Shown: positions 42,313 through 51,027 of the stretch, piece by piece
How positions within the stretch are numbered: position 1 is the first letter of the stretch
Layout: each line of letters begins with the position of its first letter
Source: Streptomyces laurentii
GTDB lineage: Bacteria; Actinomycetota; Actinomycetes; Streptomycetales; Streptomycetaceae
Assembly (NCBI GenBank): GCA_002355495.1
Contig: AP017424.1
Location: forward strand, 6,761,501 to 6,825,500
Length of the DNA stretch: 64,000 nt
Direction: 5' to 3'
The notes under the pieces: model-generated
What the model was told of the DNA's origin: nothing
What the model saw: the letters and a program-made list of their open reading frames with translations, nothing else
Database searches by the model: none
Made by a program: the position numbers and the translations under genes

Positions 42313-44133
42313 ATGGGCCGGGAGGACCGCGGGTCCGCGGACGCGAGACCGCCGCGGCTGCGACTGGACGACCTGCTCGACGAGCTCCAGGCACGCGTCG
42401 ACGAGATGCGGGGCACCCGGGACCGGCTCGGCGGGCTCCTGGAGGCCGTCATGTCCGTCGGCCGCGGCCTCGACCTGCCCCGGGTGCTGCACGGCATCGT
42501 GGAGGCGGCCGTGACGCTGGTGGACGCCGAGTACGGCGCGCTGGGCGTCATCGGCGAGGACCGCACCCTGGTGGAGTTCGTGCCGGTCGGCATCGACGAC
42601 GAGCGGCGCGAGCGGATCGGAGCGCTGCCCTCCGGCCGGGGCCTGCTCGGCGAACTGATCCGCCACCCCGTACCGCTGCGCCTCGCGGAGCTGTCCGCGC
42701 ACCCGGCCTCGTACGACTTCCCGCCCCACCACCCGCCGATGCACTCCTTCCTGGGCGTTCCCGTGCGGGTCCGTGACGAGGTGTTCGGCAACCTCTACCT
42801 GACCGAGAAGCGCGGCGGAAAGCACTTCGACGCCGAGGACGAGGCCGTCGTGACCACCCTGGCCGTCGCGGCGGGCGTCGCCGTCGAGAACGCGCACCTC
42901 TACGAGGACGGGCGGCTGCGCCGGCGCTGGCTGGCGGCGGGGTCCGCCGTGACCAACGCCCTGCTGTCCGGGGCGGGGGAGACCGAGGCCCTGGACGGGA
43001 TGCTCGCCGAGGCCGCGGATCTCGCGGACGCCGACCTCGCGGTGTTCCATCTGCTGGGGCCGGACGGCGAGCCGCTCGGCACGCTGTCCGCCGGCGAAGC
43101 GGCCGAGGAGTACCGGCGGATCGCGCCGCCCGGCGGCGAGGGGACGCTGGTCGCGGCGGCGCTCGCGGAGGACGGTCTGCTCATGGTGACCGACGTGGCA
43201 GGCGTGACCGATGCGGCCGGGGTGGTCGGCATGGCAGGCACGGCCGACGTGGCAGACGTGGCCGATGTGGACGTCCGTTCGGGCGATGTCCCCGGACCCT
43301 GGCGGGGCTTCGGGCCGGCGGTGGCCGTCACGGTCGGGACGAAGGAGCGGCTCAGCGGCGTCCTGGTCCTCGCCCGGCGCGGCGGACGTCCGTCCTTCAC
43401 CCATACGGAGACCGCCGCGCTGCCGGGCTTCGCCGAGCAGACCGCCCTGGCCCTCGAACTGGCCGAGCGGCGCCGCGACGCCGAGCGGGCGAGCCTCCTG
43501 GAGGACCGCGACCGGATCGCCCGTGACCTGCACGACCTGGCCATCCAGCGGCTGTTCGCCACCGGGATGACCCTGCGGAGCGCCCTGCGGTTCGTGGACC
43601 ACCCCGAGGCGGTGGCGCGGCTGACCCGGGCGATCGACGACCTCGACGCCACCACCAAGATCATCAGGACGACCATCTTCGGCCTCCGGGAGCACGAGAC
43701 CCCCGGCGTCCCCGCCGGCGAGCCGAAGCTCAGGAGCCGGATCGTCACCGCGGTCGAGCGGGCCGCCCCGGCACTGGGCTTCACCCCGGCCCTGCGCATG
43801 GGAGGGCTGCTCGACACCGACGTGCCGGCCGCCACGGCCGAGGAGGTCGTCGCGGTCGTCACCGAGGCGCTCACCAACGTCGCCCGCCACGCGCGGGCCC
43901 GCCAGGCCGAGGTGGCGGTCGGCGCCGAGGACGGCGTCCTGGCGGTCACGGTCGGCGACGACGGCATCGGCATCCCGCCGGACGCGGCCCGCAGCGGGCT
44001 GCGCAACCTGGCCGAACGCGCCGCGCGCCTGAACGGCGAGCTGACGGTCCGCGCCCGGCCGCGGCCGGAGGGCGGGACCTCGCTCGAATGGCGGATCCCG
44101 CTGCGGCCGGCCGCCGGGGAACGGGGCGCATGA
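42313..44133 (+). CDS. DosS/OsdK-like GAF sensor histidine kinase
   Basis: The 606-residue soluble kinase has GAF-A (about 55-200) with FPPHHPPMHSFLGVPVRVRD, where H139/H140 corresponds to the heme-ligand region of mycobacterial DosS. GAF-B (about 210-400), a HisKA_3 helix with H407 in RIARDLHDLAIQRL and a HATPase (TEALTNVARHARA, DDGIGIPPD) follow. It likely senses oxygen, NO or redox state. Within GAF-B there is an odd Val-Ala-Asp-Gly-rich insertion (297-321, VTDAAGVVGMAGTADVADVA) coded by short tandem repeats. It is convergent with the cognate regulator, 23 bases apart. Confidence 0.88.
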   Translation: MGREDRGSADARPPRLRLDDLLDELQARVDEMRGTRDRLGGLLEAVMSVGRGLDLPRVLHGIVEAAVTLVDAEYGALGVIGEDRTLVEFVPVGIDDERRERIGALPSGRGLLGELIRHPVPLRLAELSAHPASYDFPPHHPPMHSFLGVPVRVRDEVFGNLYLTEKRGGKHFDAEDEAVVTTLAVAAGVAVENAHLYEDGRLRRRWLAAGSAVTNALLSGAGETEALDGMLAEAADLADADLAVFHLLGPDGEPLGTLSAGEAAEEYRRIAPPGGEGTLVAAALAEDGLLMVTDVAGVTDAAGVVGMAGTADVADVADVDVRSGDVPGPWRGFGPAVAVTVGTKERLSGVLVLARRGGRPSFTHTETAALPGFAEQTALALELAERRRDAERASLLEDRDRIARDLHDLAIQRLFATGMTLRSALRFVDHPEAVARLTRAIDDLDATTKIIRTTIFGLREHETPGVPAGEPKLRSRIVTAVERAAPALGFTPALRMGGLLDTDVPAATAEEVVAVVTEALTNVARHARARQAEVAVGAEDGVLAVTVGDDGIGIPPDAARSGLRNLAERAARLNGELTVRARPRPEGGTSLEWRIPLRPAAGERGA

Positions 44134-44156
44134 ATCGGGGGAGGGAGGCGCGGGGG

Positions 44157-44939
44157 CTATCTCCCCTCGGCGTCGCGCCCGTGCGCGCGTTCGTGCTCGG
44201 TCTGACTGTGCTCGGTGCGGCCATGCTCTGTGTGGCCGTACTCCGCGCGGGTGTGCTCCGTGCGTTCGTGCTCGTGCACCTCCGCCGCGATCACGGCCGC
44301 CTGGACCCGCCGCTCCACCCCGAGCTTCCCCAGCAGCCGCGAGATGTGGTTCTTCACCGTCTTCTCCGACAGATGGAGCCGCTGGGCGATCTGCCGGTTG
44401 GTGAGCCCCTCTCCGACCAGGTCGAGGACGGACCGCTCCCGCTCGGACAGCACGGTCAGCCGCGCGTCCTCCGGCGGCTCCCGGTCCGCCGCGGGGCCGC
44501 GCAGCGAGCGCATCAGCCGGGCGGTGGTGGCCGGATCGAGCATCGACTGCCCGGCGGCCACGGTCCGTACCGCCGCCACCAGATCGGAGCCCTTGATCTG
44601 TTTGAGTACGTAGCCGGCGGCCCCCGCCATGATCGAGTCGACCAAGGCCTCCTCGTCGTCGAACGAGGTCAGCATCAGACAGGCCAGGTCCGGCATCAGC
44701 GAGCGCAGGTCCCGGCACACCGAGATGCCGTCCCCGTCCGGCAGCCGTACGTCGAGCACGGCCACGTCCGGCCGCAGCGCCGGTCCTCTGGCCAGCGCCT
44801 GCGCGGCCGTCGCCGCCTCCCCGACCACCGTCATGTCGGGCTCGTCGTCGATCAGATCGCGCAGGCCCCGGCGGACGACCTCGTGGTCGTCCACCAGGAA
44901 CACCCGCGCGGGCGCGCCGGACGCCGGGAGATCCGTCAT
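44157..44939 (-). CDS. DosR/OsdR-like response regulator with His-rich tail
   Basis: The 260-residue protein has a receiver with FLVDDHE, D63 in VLDVRLPDGDG and VLKQIKGSDL. The C-terminal LuxR-type helix-turn-helix ERERSVLDLVGEGLTNRQIA, then LSEKTVKNHISRLLGKLG, closely matches DosR recognition helices. The last 40 residues are unusual: EVHEHERTEH, TRAEYGHTEHGRTEH, SQTEHERAH. This is a tandem array of xTEH units with about ten His, absent from mycobacterial DosR and possibly metal-binding. Together with the kinase at 42313 it should control the island. Its start overlaps the stop of the broken SGNH gene. Confidence 0.87.
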   Translation of the reverse strand: MTDLPASGAPARVFLVDDHEVVRRGLRDLIDDEPDMTVVGEAATAAQALARGPALRPDVAVLDVRLPDGDGISVCRDLRSLMPDLACLMLTSFDDEEALVDSIMAGAAGYVLKQIKGSDLVAAVRTVAAGQSMLDPATTARLMRSLRGPAADREPPEDARLTVLSERERSVLDLVGEGLTNRQIAQRLHLSEKTVKNHISRLLGKLGVERRVQAAVIAAEVHEHERTEHTRAEYGHTEHGRTEHSQTEHERAHGRDAEGR

Positions 44940-46363
44940 GGCGACCCTGTGCCTTTCGGTGCCGTTGGTCCCCCTTCGAGGATTGTCGGCCCGACCCCCG
45001 GTCTAGCGCAGGCCGACGTCCGGCGCGGTCCGAACAGCCGGACCGGCACCGCGTCGGCCAGCGCCTGGTAGCCGGCCGGGTTCAGGTGCAGATGGTCGCC
45101 GGTGTCCCAGGCCTCCCGCAGCCGCCGGGGCCGCTCCGGGTCGCGGACCGCCCGGTCGAAGTCGAGGACGGTGTCGAACCGGCCGCTCGTACGGATCCAT
45201 CGGTTGACCGTCTGCCGTGCCGCCTCGCGGTGACCGTCCGGGTCGTCGTAGCCGCTGTTGCCGCCGAAGGGCGTCAGCGTGGCCCCGTACACCAAGATGC
45301 CCTGCGCGTGCGCCCGTACGACGAGCTGGTCGTAGGCGGCGATCAGATCCTCCGCGACCTTCCGCTGCGCGGCCTCGGTGGCGTCGGCGGTGCCGATGTC
45401 GTTGACGCCCTCGAAGAGGATCAGCCAGCCGACGCCGCTCTGGGCCAGGACGTCGCGGTCGAAGCGGGCCGACGCGTTGGGGCCGAGGCCGTCGTTCAGG
45501 ACGCGGTTGCCGCCGGCCGCCTGGTTGAGGACCGCGACGCCGGAGGTCTCGGGGCGCGCGTGCAGCCGGGCGAGGAGCCGGTCCGGCCACCGGTCGTTGC
45601 CGTCGGTGGTGGAGCCCCGGCCGTCGGTCAGCGAGTCGCCCACCACGACGGCGGCCGCGCCGGCGGGCTTCGAGAGGACCTCCACGCCGCTGAGGAAGTA
45701 CCAGTGGGCGGTGGTGGCCGCTCCGCCGAGATCCGGGTCGTCGACGTGGTTTCCGCTCGTCATGTACGACGTGGTGCGCGAGCCCGGATGCGAGGTGACG
45801 GCGTCCGAGGCCTGGCCGTCGGCCAGGTAGAGGGTCACCGTGAGGTTGGAGCCCGGCCGCAGGCCGAGGTCCAGCGGATCGGATACGGCCTGCGCGCCCA
45901 CCGGGACCACGGTGGAGGCGCGGCCGCCGAAGGTGACCTTCCGGGTGGTGCCCGGCTGGACGGCGCTGGTTCCGGCGCGGCCGTCGGCCGGGAGGGCCAC
46001 CGACACGGCGGTGAGGGGCAGGTCCGCGCCGCCGAACGCGTTGGAGAAACGCAGCCGCAGCCGCAGCCGCTATCCGCCGGTCGAGACGTGCACGGTCTGG
46101 CGCAGTGTGCTGTCGGCGAGGACCTTGCCCGGCTGGGTGAACGGCGCCGGAGGCATGTTGCCGGGCTCGGTCGGCTGGGGCATCGAGGTCCAGGTGTTCA
46201 CCCAGTGCCCGGACGCCGTCGCCGCCGCGGATCGCGCGGCGGCGGCCGGGGCCGCGTTCGTCGCGCCGCGCTCACTGTCGGCGGCGGGCGAGGTGGTGAG
46301 ACCGCCGACGGCGAGGACGGCCGCGGTGGCCAGGCTGACCGCGAGTGCGGAGGATCGGCCCAT
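44936..46363 (-). pseudogene. Secreted SGNH/GDSL hydrolase with internal TAG
   Basis: From ATG 46363 (GGAAAGGAA site) there is a signal peptide (MGRSSALAVSLATAAVLAVG), then WVNTWTSMPQP, up to TVHVSTGG. There the codon at 46072-46070 is TAG. The same frame continues with RLRLRLRFSNAFGGADLPL, VVVGDSLTDGRGS (the GDS nucleophile), FEGVNDIG and DHLHLNPAGY with the catalytic Asp/His. The RL dipeptides at the break come from a CTGCGG repeat with an apparent extra copy. The frame also runs past the usual C-terminus into the regulator start. Homologues are acyl- or acetyl-esterases acting on polysaccharides. Confidence 0.7.
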
Positions 46364-46469
46364 GAACTGCGTTCCTTTCCGGGGGAGGGGACGGCGTCTC
46401 CGGGGTCTCCGGGGGAGGGGATGACATCGCACGGGTCCGTGACGGCGGTGCGCCGGTCCGGCGCCGGAT

Positions 46470-47275
46470 TCAGCGCAGCCGGAGGCTCTCGGGCGGGCCG
46501 AGGTAACTGGGCTTGAGGCCACCGGTGTCCACGACGAGGTTCTGCAGCACGACGGTGGGGTCGACCATCCAGAACGTGAGGACGTGGACCCCGGCCGCGG
46601 TGATGTGGTGGGCGGTCGTGGTGACGTTCACGTTGTCGGAGGTGTTCCGCTGCCACTGCGCGTTCATCGTGCCGTCGTCGGAGCCGGTGGCCCGGGTGAT
46701 GTTCACGGTCTGCGGCGGGTCGTCGTCGAAGGAGACGGCGTAGGCGAGACCGCCGTTCGCCGGCACGTCGTTGCGGGGCGACAGATACGCGGACACCGTG
46801 ACCAGGCCGGTCGTGAAGAGGGTGACGGTGCAGTCGAGGCGGGGGCTGTCGCCGCGGCCCGGGGTCCGCCGGGGAGCGGCGACCGGGAAGGGCTCCATGC
46901 CCGATCCGGTCCTGCCGATCCCGGGGACGCGCCGCCAGGTCACGCCGCCCCCGCCGAGGGCGCGCGTGTAGTGGTCGGCCTCGATGGAGACGTGGCCGCG
47001 CGCCTCGACGAATCCGCGCAGCCGCCGCCGGGGCACGTCGGGGTGGTCCACCGGGACCTGGACCGTGATCGGCCGGCCGTCGGGACCGGTGACGGTGAGC
47101 GGCACCGTGGTGCGGCCCTTGGGGGCGCGGGACCAGTCCGCGCGGACGGTGACGCGGGTCTGGTCCTCGACACGGCCCCTCGGCGCGTCGACGGACAGCC
47201 ACGGGACACCGGTGCGGACGCGGTAGTCGAAGGGTCGCGTGCCACGGTTGAAGATCTCGATGTACTCACGCCGCC
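46470..47275 (-). pseudogene. GH115 alpha-glucuronidase, C-terminal remnant
   Basis: About 265 residues match the C-terminal domain of glycoside hydrolase family 115: EYIEIFNRGTRPFDYRV, GFVEARGHVSIEADHYTRA, WRRVPGIGRTGSGMEPFPV, YLSPRNDV, AVSFDDDPPQTVNI, FWMVDPTVVLQNLVVDTGG and PSYLGPPESL. The catalytic N-terminal 700 residues are absent. Upstream the frame dissolves into hexanucleotide repeats. GH115 enzymes remove methylglucuronic acid from xylan; this piece cannot. It points to a former xylan-utilisation locus. Confidence 0.75.
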
Positions 47276-47442
47276 CGGAACGCCGTCGTCGGCCGGGGAA
47301 GCTCCGCCGGTCTCGCCGTCGGTCTCGGGGGTCTCGGGTCGGGTGGGGGCGGGCCTGCGCCGCGCAGAGTCCATGCCGCTCTCCAGGGAAAGGGAGGTGC
47401 CGTCGTCGTCGAGGTGCTCGGGGTGCGTTCTGCTCCCGCGGA

Positions 47443-47523
47443 CCAGGCCCAGGCCCAGGCCCAGGCCCAGGCCCAGGCCCACGACCAGGCCCAGGGCCGG
47501 GGCCGGGGCCGGGGCCGGGGCCG
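47443..47523. repeat. Hexanucleotide repeat tract
   Basis: CCAGGC is repeated six times (47443-47478), followed after a short spacer by about five copies of GGGGCC (47494-47523). The second block could form a quadruplex. It lies at the broken 5' edge of the GH115 remnant and may mark the deletion point. Confidence 0.8.
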
Positions 47524-47592
47524 AGCCGGTTGGCGCACTGTTCCGCGTGGGGGAAAGGCGACCGCCATCGGCCGGTCGCGAGGCCAGATTTT

Positions 47593-47605
47593 CGAAAGAG
47601 TTTCG
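47593..47605. promoter_or_regulatory. CGAAA-N3-TTTCG element
   Basis: CGAAAGAGTTTCG is an inverted repeat like the GAAA/TTTC boxes noted before Streptomyces xylanase genes. A second imperfect copy (CCCGGAAGGTTTCGGG) is at 47614. It probably belonged to the GH115 gene on the minus strand. Confidence 0.45.
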
Positions 47606-47721
47606 ATCAAATTCCCGGAAGGTTTCGGGAAGATGACGCGCAACGTTAGGGTCGGCTCGACGGACCGTCAACCCCTTGCGCGTCAACTGCCCCGCCGCGC
47701 GCTGCCGTGGGGGCCGGTCGA

Positions 47722-47763
47722 TTGACACCTCCGAGGGCCGCTCCCATCATGGGAGCGCTCCCA
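47722..47763 (+). promoter_or_regulatory. Promoter with CebR-type operator
   Basis: TTGACA (47722-47727) and CATCAT (47745-47750) are spaced 17 bases and serve as -35/-10. The perfect palindrome TGGGAGCGCTCCCA (47750-47763) overlaps the -10 and transcription start. This sequence equals the cellobiose-responsive CebR box of Streptomyces. The LacI-type repressor would block the glycosidase gene 156 bases downstream in the absence of cello-oligosaccharides. Confidence 0.75.
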
Positions 47764-47919
47764 AGCCTCATGTGCTCCGCCTCAACTCTCAGGCCGTGCC
47801 CACCCGTTGACGTCCTCGCGGTGGTCGGCGCGGCGCCGCACGCCGCACGGTTCCCCGTCTCTCGTCCGGCTCCATCGGCGTGGCCCCGGGCCGGCGTCTC
47901 ACCCGGGAGGAACACCCCC

Positions 47920-50049
47920 ATGCCGTTCCACAGGAGACCAGCCCGCAGCGCGACCGGAGGGCTTCGCCGCCCGTTCGTCGCCATGGCCTCGATGGCCCTG
48001 GCCGTCGCGGCCGCGGCGCTGCCGCTGTCGACACCCGCCTCGGCCGACCCGGCCGCCACGGACGCCACAGGCGACACCACGGTCACGGTCGACGCGAGCG
48101 CGGGCCTGGGCACCGTCGACCCCGCCGCGCTCGGCGCCAACACCGCCATCTGGGACGGGTACATGAACGACCCCGAGGTGGCGTCCCTGTACCGGGCCGC
48201 GGGGATCGGCTCGCTGCGCTACCCGGGCGGCTCCTACGCCGACATCTACCACTGGGTCGACAACACCGCGCCCGGCGGTTACGTCGCCCCGGGCACCGAC
48301 TTCGACGCCTTCATGGGCACGGTGCGGGCCTCCGGCGCCCAGCCGATCCTCATCGCCAACTACGGCTCCGGTACGCCGAAAGAGGCCGCCGACTGGGTCC
48401 GGTACGCCAACGTCACCAAGGAGTACGGCGCGAAGTACTGGGAGATCGGCAACGAGATCTACGGCAACGGCGTCTACGGCAGCGGCTGGGAGAACGACAC
48501 CCACGCCGACAAGTCGCCGAACCAGTACGCCCGCGAGGTCAAGGCGTACGCCGCGGCCATGAAGGCGGTCGACCCGACCGTCAGGATCGGTGCGGTGCTC
48601 ACCATGCCCGGCAACTGGCCGGACGGCGTCGTGGCCGCCGGCGACACCGCCGACTGGAACCACACCGTGCTCGCCGCCGTCGCCCGCGACACCGACTTCG
48701 TGAGCGTCCACTGGTACCCCAACACGAGCAGCGGCGACCAATCACTCGCCGTCGTACGGCAGTTGCCCGGTGAACTGCGCGAGGTACGCAGCCTCCTCGA
48801 CCGGTACGCGGGCGCCGACTCCGCCCGGATCGGCATCGCGATGACCGAGGCGAACTCCAACGCGGGCGGCGGCGCGTTCACCAGTCGCCCCAACGGCCTG
48901 TTCGCCGCCGAGGCCATGATGACCGCGCTGGAGAACGGCGTCTTCACCGTGGACTGGTGGGACACCCACAATGGTGCGGGCGCCATCAGCACCGTGAACG
49001 GCGAGACCGACCACGGCGACATGGGCATGCTCTCCAACGGCAGCTGCACCGGCGGCGTCTGCGAGCCGGCGGTGAACACCCCGTTCGCGCCGTATTACGG
49101 CATCAAGACGCTCGGCGCGCTCAGCGACCCGGGCGACACCATGGTCGCCTCGGGCGCGTCCGGCCCCGAGGTCTCGTCGCACGCGGTGCTCCGGGCCGGC
49201 GGCGACCTCAGCGTCCTGCTGCTCAACAAGAGCGCCGGCGCCGCGCACACCGTGGACCTGCGGTACGCGGGCTTCACCCCCGCCTCCGGCGCCCCCGATG
49301 TCCAGCGGTGGGCACCCGGTGACGACGGCCCGGTGGACGCGCCCGGCACCGCCACGGCCGCCTCGGCGACCCTGGCCCCGTACTCCCTCACCGTCCTGAC
49401 GATGCACCCGAAGAGCGGCACGGGCTCGTCCGCCGCCACCGTGGGGGCCCCGGGCGCGCCGCGGACCACCGCGGTCGCCGCCGACAGCGCCACCCTGAGC
49501 TGGCCGGCCGCCACCGGACCGGTGGACCGGTACGAGGTCTACGAGCAGCTCGGCGCCCGCAGCCAGCTGCTCGGCTCCTCCACCGGCACCTCGGTCACCA
49601 TCCCCAACCTGCCGGCCGGCTCCCGGCACGCCGTCAACGTGCTGGCCCGGGACCAGGCGGGACGCCTCTCCCGGCCGTCCGTCCCGCTGACCTTCACCAC
49701 CGGTACGCCGGGCGGCAGCACCTGCACCGTCTCGTACCGGGTGACCTCCGGCTGGGGCAACGGCTTCGTGTCCGACCTCGTGGTGAGCAACGTCGGGCCC
49801 GCGGCCGCCGACGGCTGGACGCTGACCTTCGACTGGCCGTCGGCCGGGCAGTCCGTCTCCTCGGCGTGGAACGCGAACGTCACCAGTCAGGGGCAGCGGG
49901 TCCATGTGACCAACGGCGAAGACAACGGCCGGCTCGCCCCGAACGGCGGCAACTCCGCCACCTTCGGCTTCGTGGGCGGCAACGACGGCGCCAACCCGTC
50001 CCCGACGGCCTTCACCCTCAACGGAACGGTCTGCCGCACGATCTCCTGA
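47920..50049 (+). CDS. Secreted glycosidase (arabinofuranosidase-like) with FN3 and CBM2
   Basis: The 709-residue protein has a signal peptide (to STPASA), a TIM-barrel domain (about 45-400) of clan GH-A type, a beta-sandwich (about 400-500), a fibronectin III module (about 515-600, DSATLSWPAATGPVDRYEVY) and a C-terminal CBM2 (about 605-709, CTVSYRVTSGWGNGFVSDLV to VCRTIS). The acid/base is likely E179 in EIGNEIYG and the nucleophile E310 in IAMTEANSN. Similar Streptomyces proteins are listed as cellulose-binding proteins or GH51-like. It has a GGGAGGAA site, CebR-type control and a strong terminator. It is the only intact enzyme of this polysaccharide region. Confidence 0.8.
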   Translation: MPFHRRPARSATGGLRRPFVAMASMALAVAAAALPLSTPASADPAATDATGDTTVTVDASAGLGTVDPAALGANTAIWDGYMNDPEVASLYRAAGIGSLRYPGGSYADIYHWVDNTAPGGYVAPGTDFDAFMGTVRASGAQPILIANYGSGTPKEAADWVRYANVTKEYGAKYWEIGNEIYGNGVYGSGWENDTHADKSPNQYAREVKAYAAAMKAVDPTVRIGAVLTMPGNWPDGVVAAGDTADWNHTVLAAVARDTDFVSVHWYPNTSSGDQSLAVVRQLPGELREVRSLLDRYAGADSARIGIAMTEANSNAGGGAFTSRPNGLFAAEAMMTALENGVFTVDWWDTHNGAGAISTVNGETDHGDMGMLSNGSCTGGVCEPAVNTPFAPYYGIKTLGALSDPGDTMVASGASGPEVSSHAVLRAGGDLSVLLLNKSAGAAHTVDLRYAGFTPASGAPDVQRWAPGDDGPVDAPGTATAASATLAPYSLTVLTMHPKSGTGSSAATVGAPGAPRTTAVAADSATLSWPAATGPVDRYEVYEQLGARSQLLGSSTGTSVTIPNLPAGSRHAVNVLARDQAGRLSRPSVPLTFTTGTPGGSTCTVSYRVTSGWGNGFVSDLVVSNVGPAAADGWTLTFDWPSAGQSVSSAWNANVTSQGQRVHVTNGEDNGRLAPNGGNSATFGFVGGNDGANPSPTAFTLNGTVCRTIS

Positions 50050-50071
50050 ACCGCGACGGCCGGACGCGAAC

Positions 50072-50103
50072 GGCCCGCCCCTTCCTGGAGGAGAGGGCGG
50101 GCC
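50072..50103. terminator. Hairpin after the glycosidase
   Basis: GGCCCGCCC pairs with GGGCGGGCC around a 14-base loop. It serves the glycosidase gene and perhaps the opposite remnant. Confidence 0.65.
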
Positions 50104-50115
50104 GATCGTGTCGCT

Positions 50116-50202
50116 TCAGGGGGCGGGGGGCAGCGAGACGCTCGCCGAGAAGCTCGCGCTCCGGCCCTGGTCGGACACGTTGACGGTGATGACGGCCCTG
50201 CG
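50116..50202 (-). pseudogene. C-terminal tail of a lost secreted protein
   Basis: On the minus strand about 28 residues (RRAVITVNVSDQGRSASFSA ... VSLPPAP, stop) look like the terminal beta-strand of a secreted hydrolase. Upstream nothing coding remains, but a CebR-type palindrome lies 73 bases beyond. An internal deletion may have removed the gene body. Family not recognised. Confidence 0.35.
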
Positions 50203-50274
50203 AAGGGGCGGCGGGGTGGGACGCGCCCGGGGCGCGTGCACGCCGAGGGCCGCGAGGGGCCGGAGCCGACCGGG

Positions 50275-50288
50275 TGGGAGCGCTCCCG
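50275..50288. promoter_or_regulatory. Second CebR-like box
   Basis: TGGGAGCGCTCCCG contains the 12-base palindrome GGGAGCGCTCCC. It fits an operator of the minus-strand remnant at 50116 rather than the plus-strand gene 230 bases away. The rest of the 50203-50515 gap has no gene. Confidence 0.5.
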
Positions 50289-50515
50289 GCGCAGGAAGGA
50301 CCCCGAGAGGTGACAACACGTGCGACGGGGGAGCATGAGGTTGTCCATGCGACCGCGTGCGGGAGTGACCTCGACAGGCCCAGAGCGGGGCTTCCCTCAG
50401 TATTGCGAGTCCCACGAGGCTCGGGAGCGGTCCTATGGTCGGGGGCGTTCCGACGACCCGCATCCCGACGGGGGATTCATGCGGAGTCGTACGGCCACGC
50501 AACGAGGGGAATCCG

Positions 50516-50881
50516 ATGAACAACTTCACGCGTGCGGTCGCGGGTGGCGCCGCGGCCGTCGCTCTCGCGGGCGGGTTGCTGGGTACGAGTGCGGGGTCGG
50601 CCTCGGCGGACGCGGGCGACTGTGCCCGAGGGGCTGTGTGCATCTACCCCGAGGGCACGGGAATCGAGACCAGCAAGCCGACCAACGCCTACTGGTCCCG
50701 TGGAGTCCACCAGCTCTACGGCCAGTACAACTGGCACTTCGTCTTCAACCGCCAGACCGACGGTTGGACCGTGCGGCTGTGCAAGGGAAGCAACGGCACG
50801 AACTGCGGGGCGAAGATCGAGGCGGGATGGGCCGTCTGGGCCAACCTCACGGACATCAACTCGATCCTCATCGAGCCGTAG
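50516..50881 (+). CDS. Small secreted Cys-containing protein (I36-inhibitor-like)
   Basis: The 121-residue secreted protein has a signal peptide (MNNFTRAVAGGAAAVALAGG, cleavage after ASA), then a compact domain with four Cys: GDCARGAVCIY and LCKGSNGTNC. W and Y residues (YWSRGVHQLYGQYNWHF) are typical of small peptidase-inhibitor I36-like or crystallin-like domains in Streptomyces. GAGGGG seven bases upstream supports the ATG. A perfect 13-base hairpin terminates it. The exact function is unknown. Confidence 0.7.
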   Translation: MNNFTRAVAGGAAAVALAGGLLGTSAGSASADAGDCARGAVCIYPEGTGIETSKPTNAYWSRGVHQLYGQYNWHFVFNRQTDGWTVRLCKGSNGTNCGAKIEAGWAVWANLTDINSILIEP

Positions 50882-50904
50882 TCGGGACGCGGTTCTCTTT
50901 CGGC

Positions 50905-50938
50905 CGAGCGGGCGCGGGCGTGTGTCCGCGCCCGCTCG
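50905..50938 (+). terminator. Perfect 13-bp hairpin
   Basis: CGAGCGGGCGCGG pairs exactly with CCGCGCCCGCTCG, 24 bases after the small secreted protein. Confidence 0.75.
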
Positions 50939-51027
50939 ACGGGTTCCGTGGCACCCTTACCCGCCCGAGACCGTCGGAGAAAGGCCGCACAAACCCTGTC
51001 GACCGGCCTTTACTTGACGGATCGATC

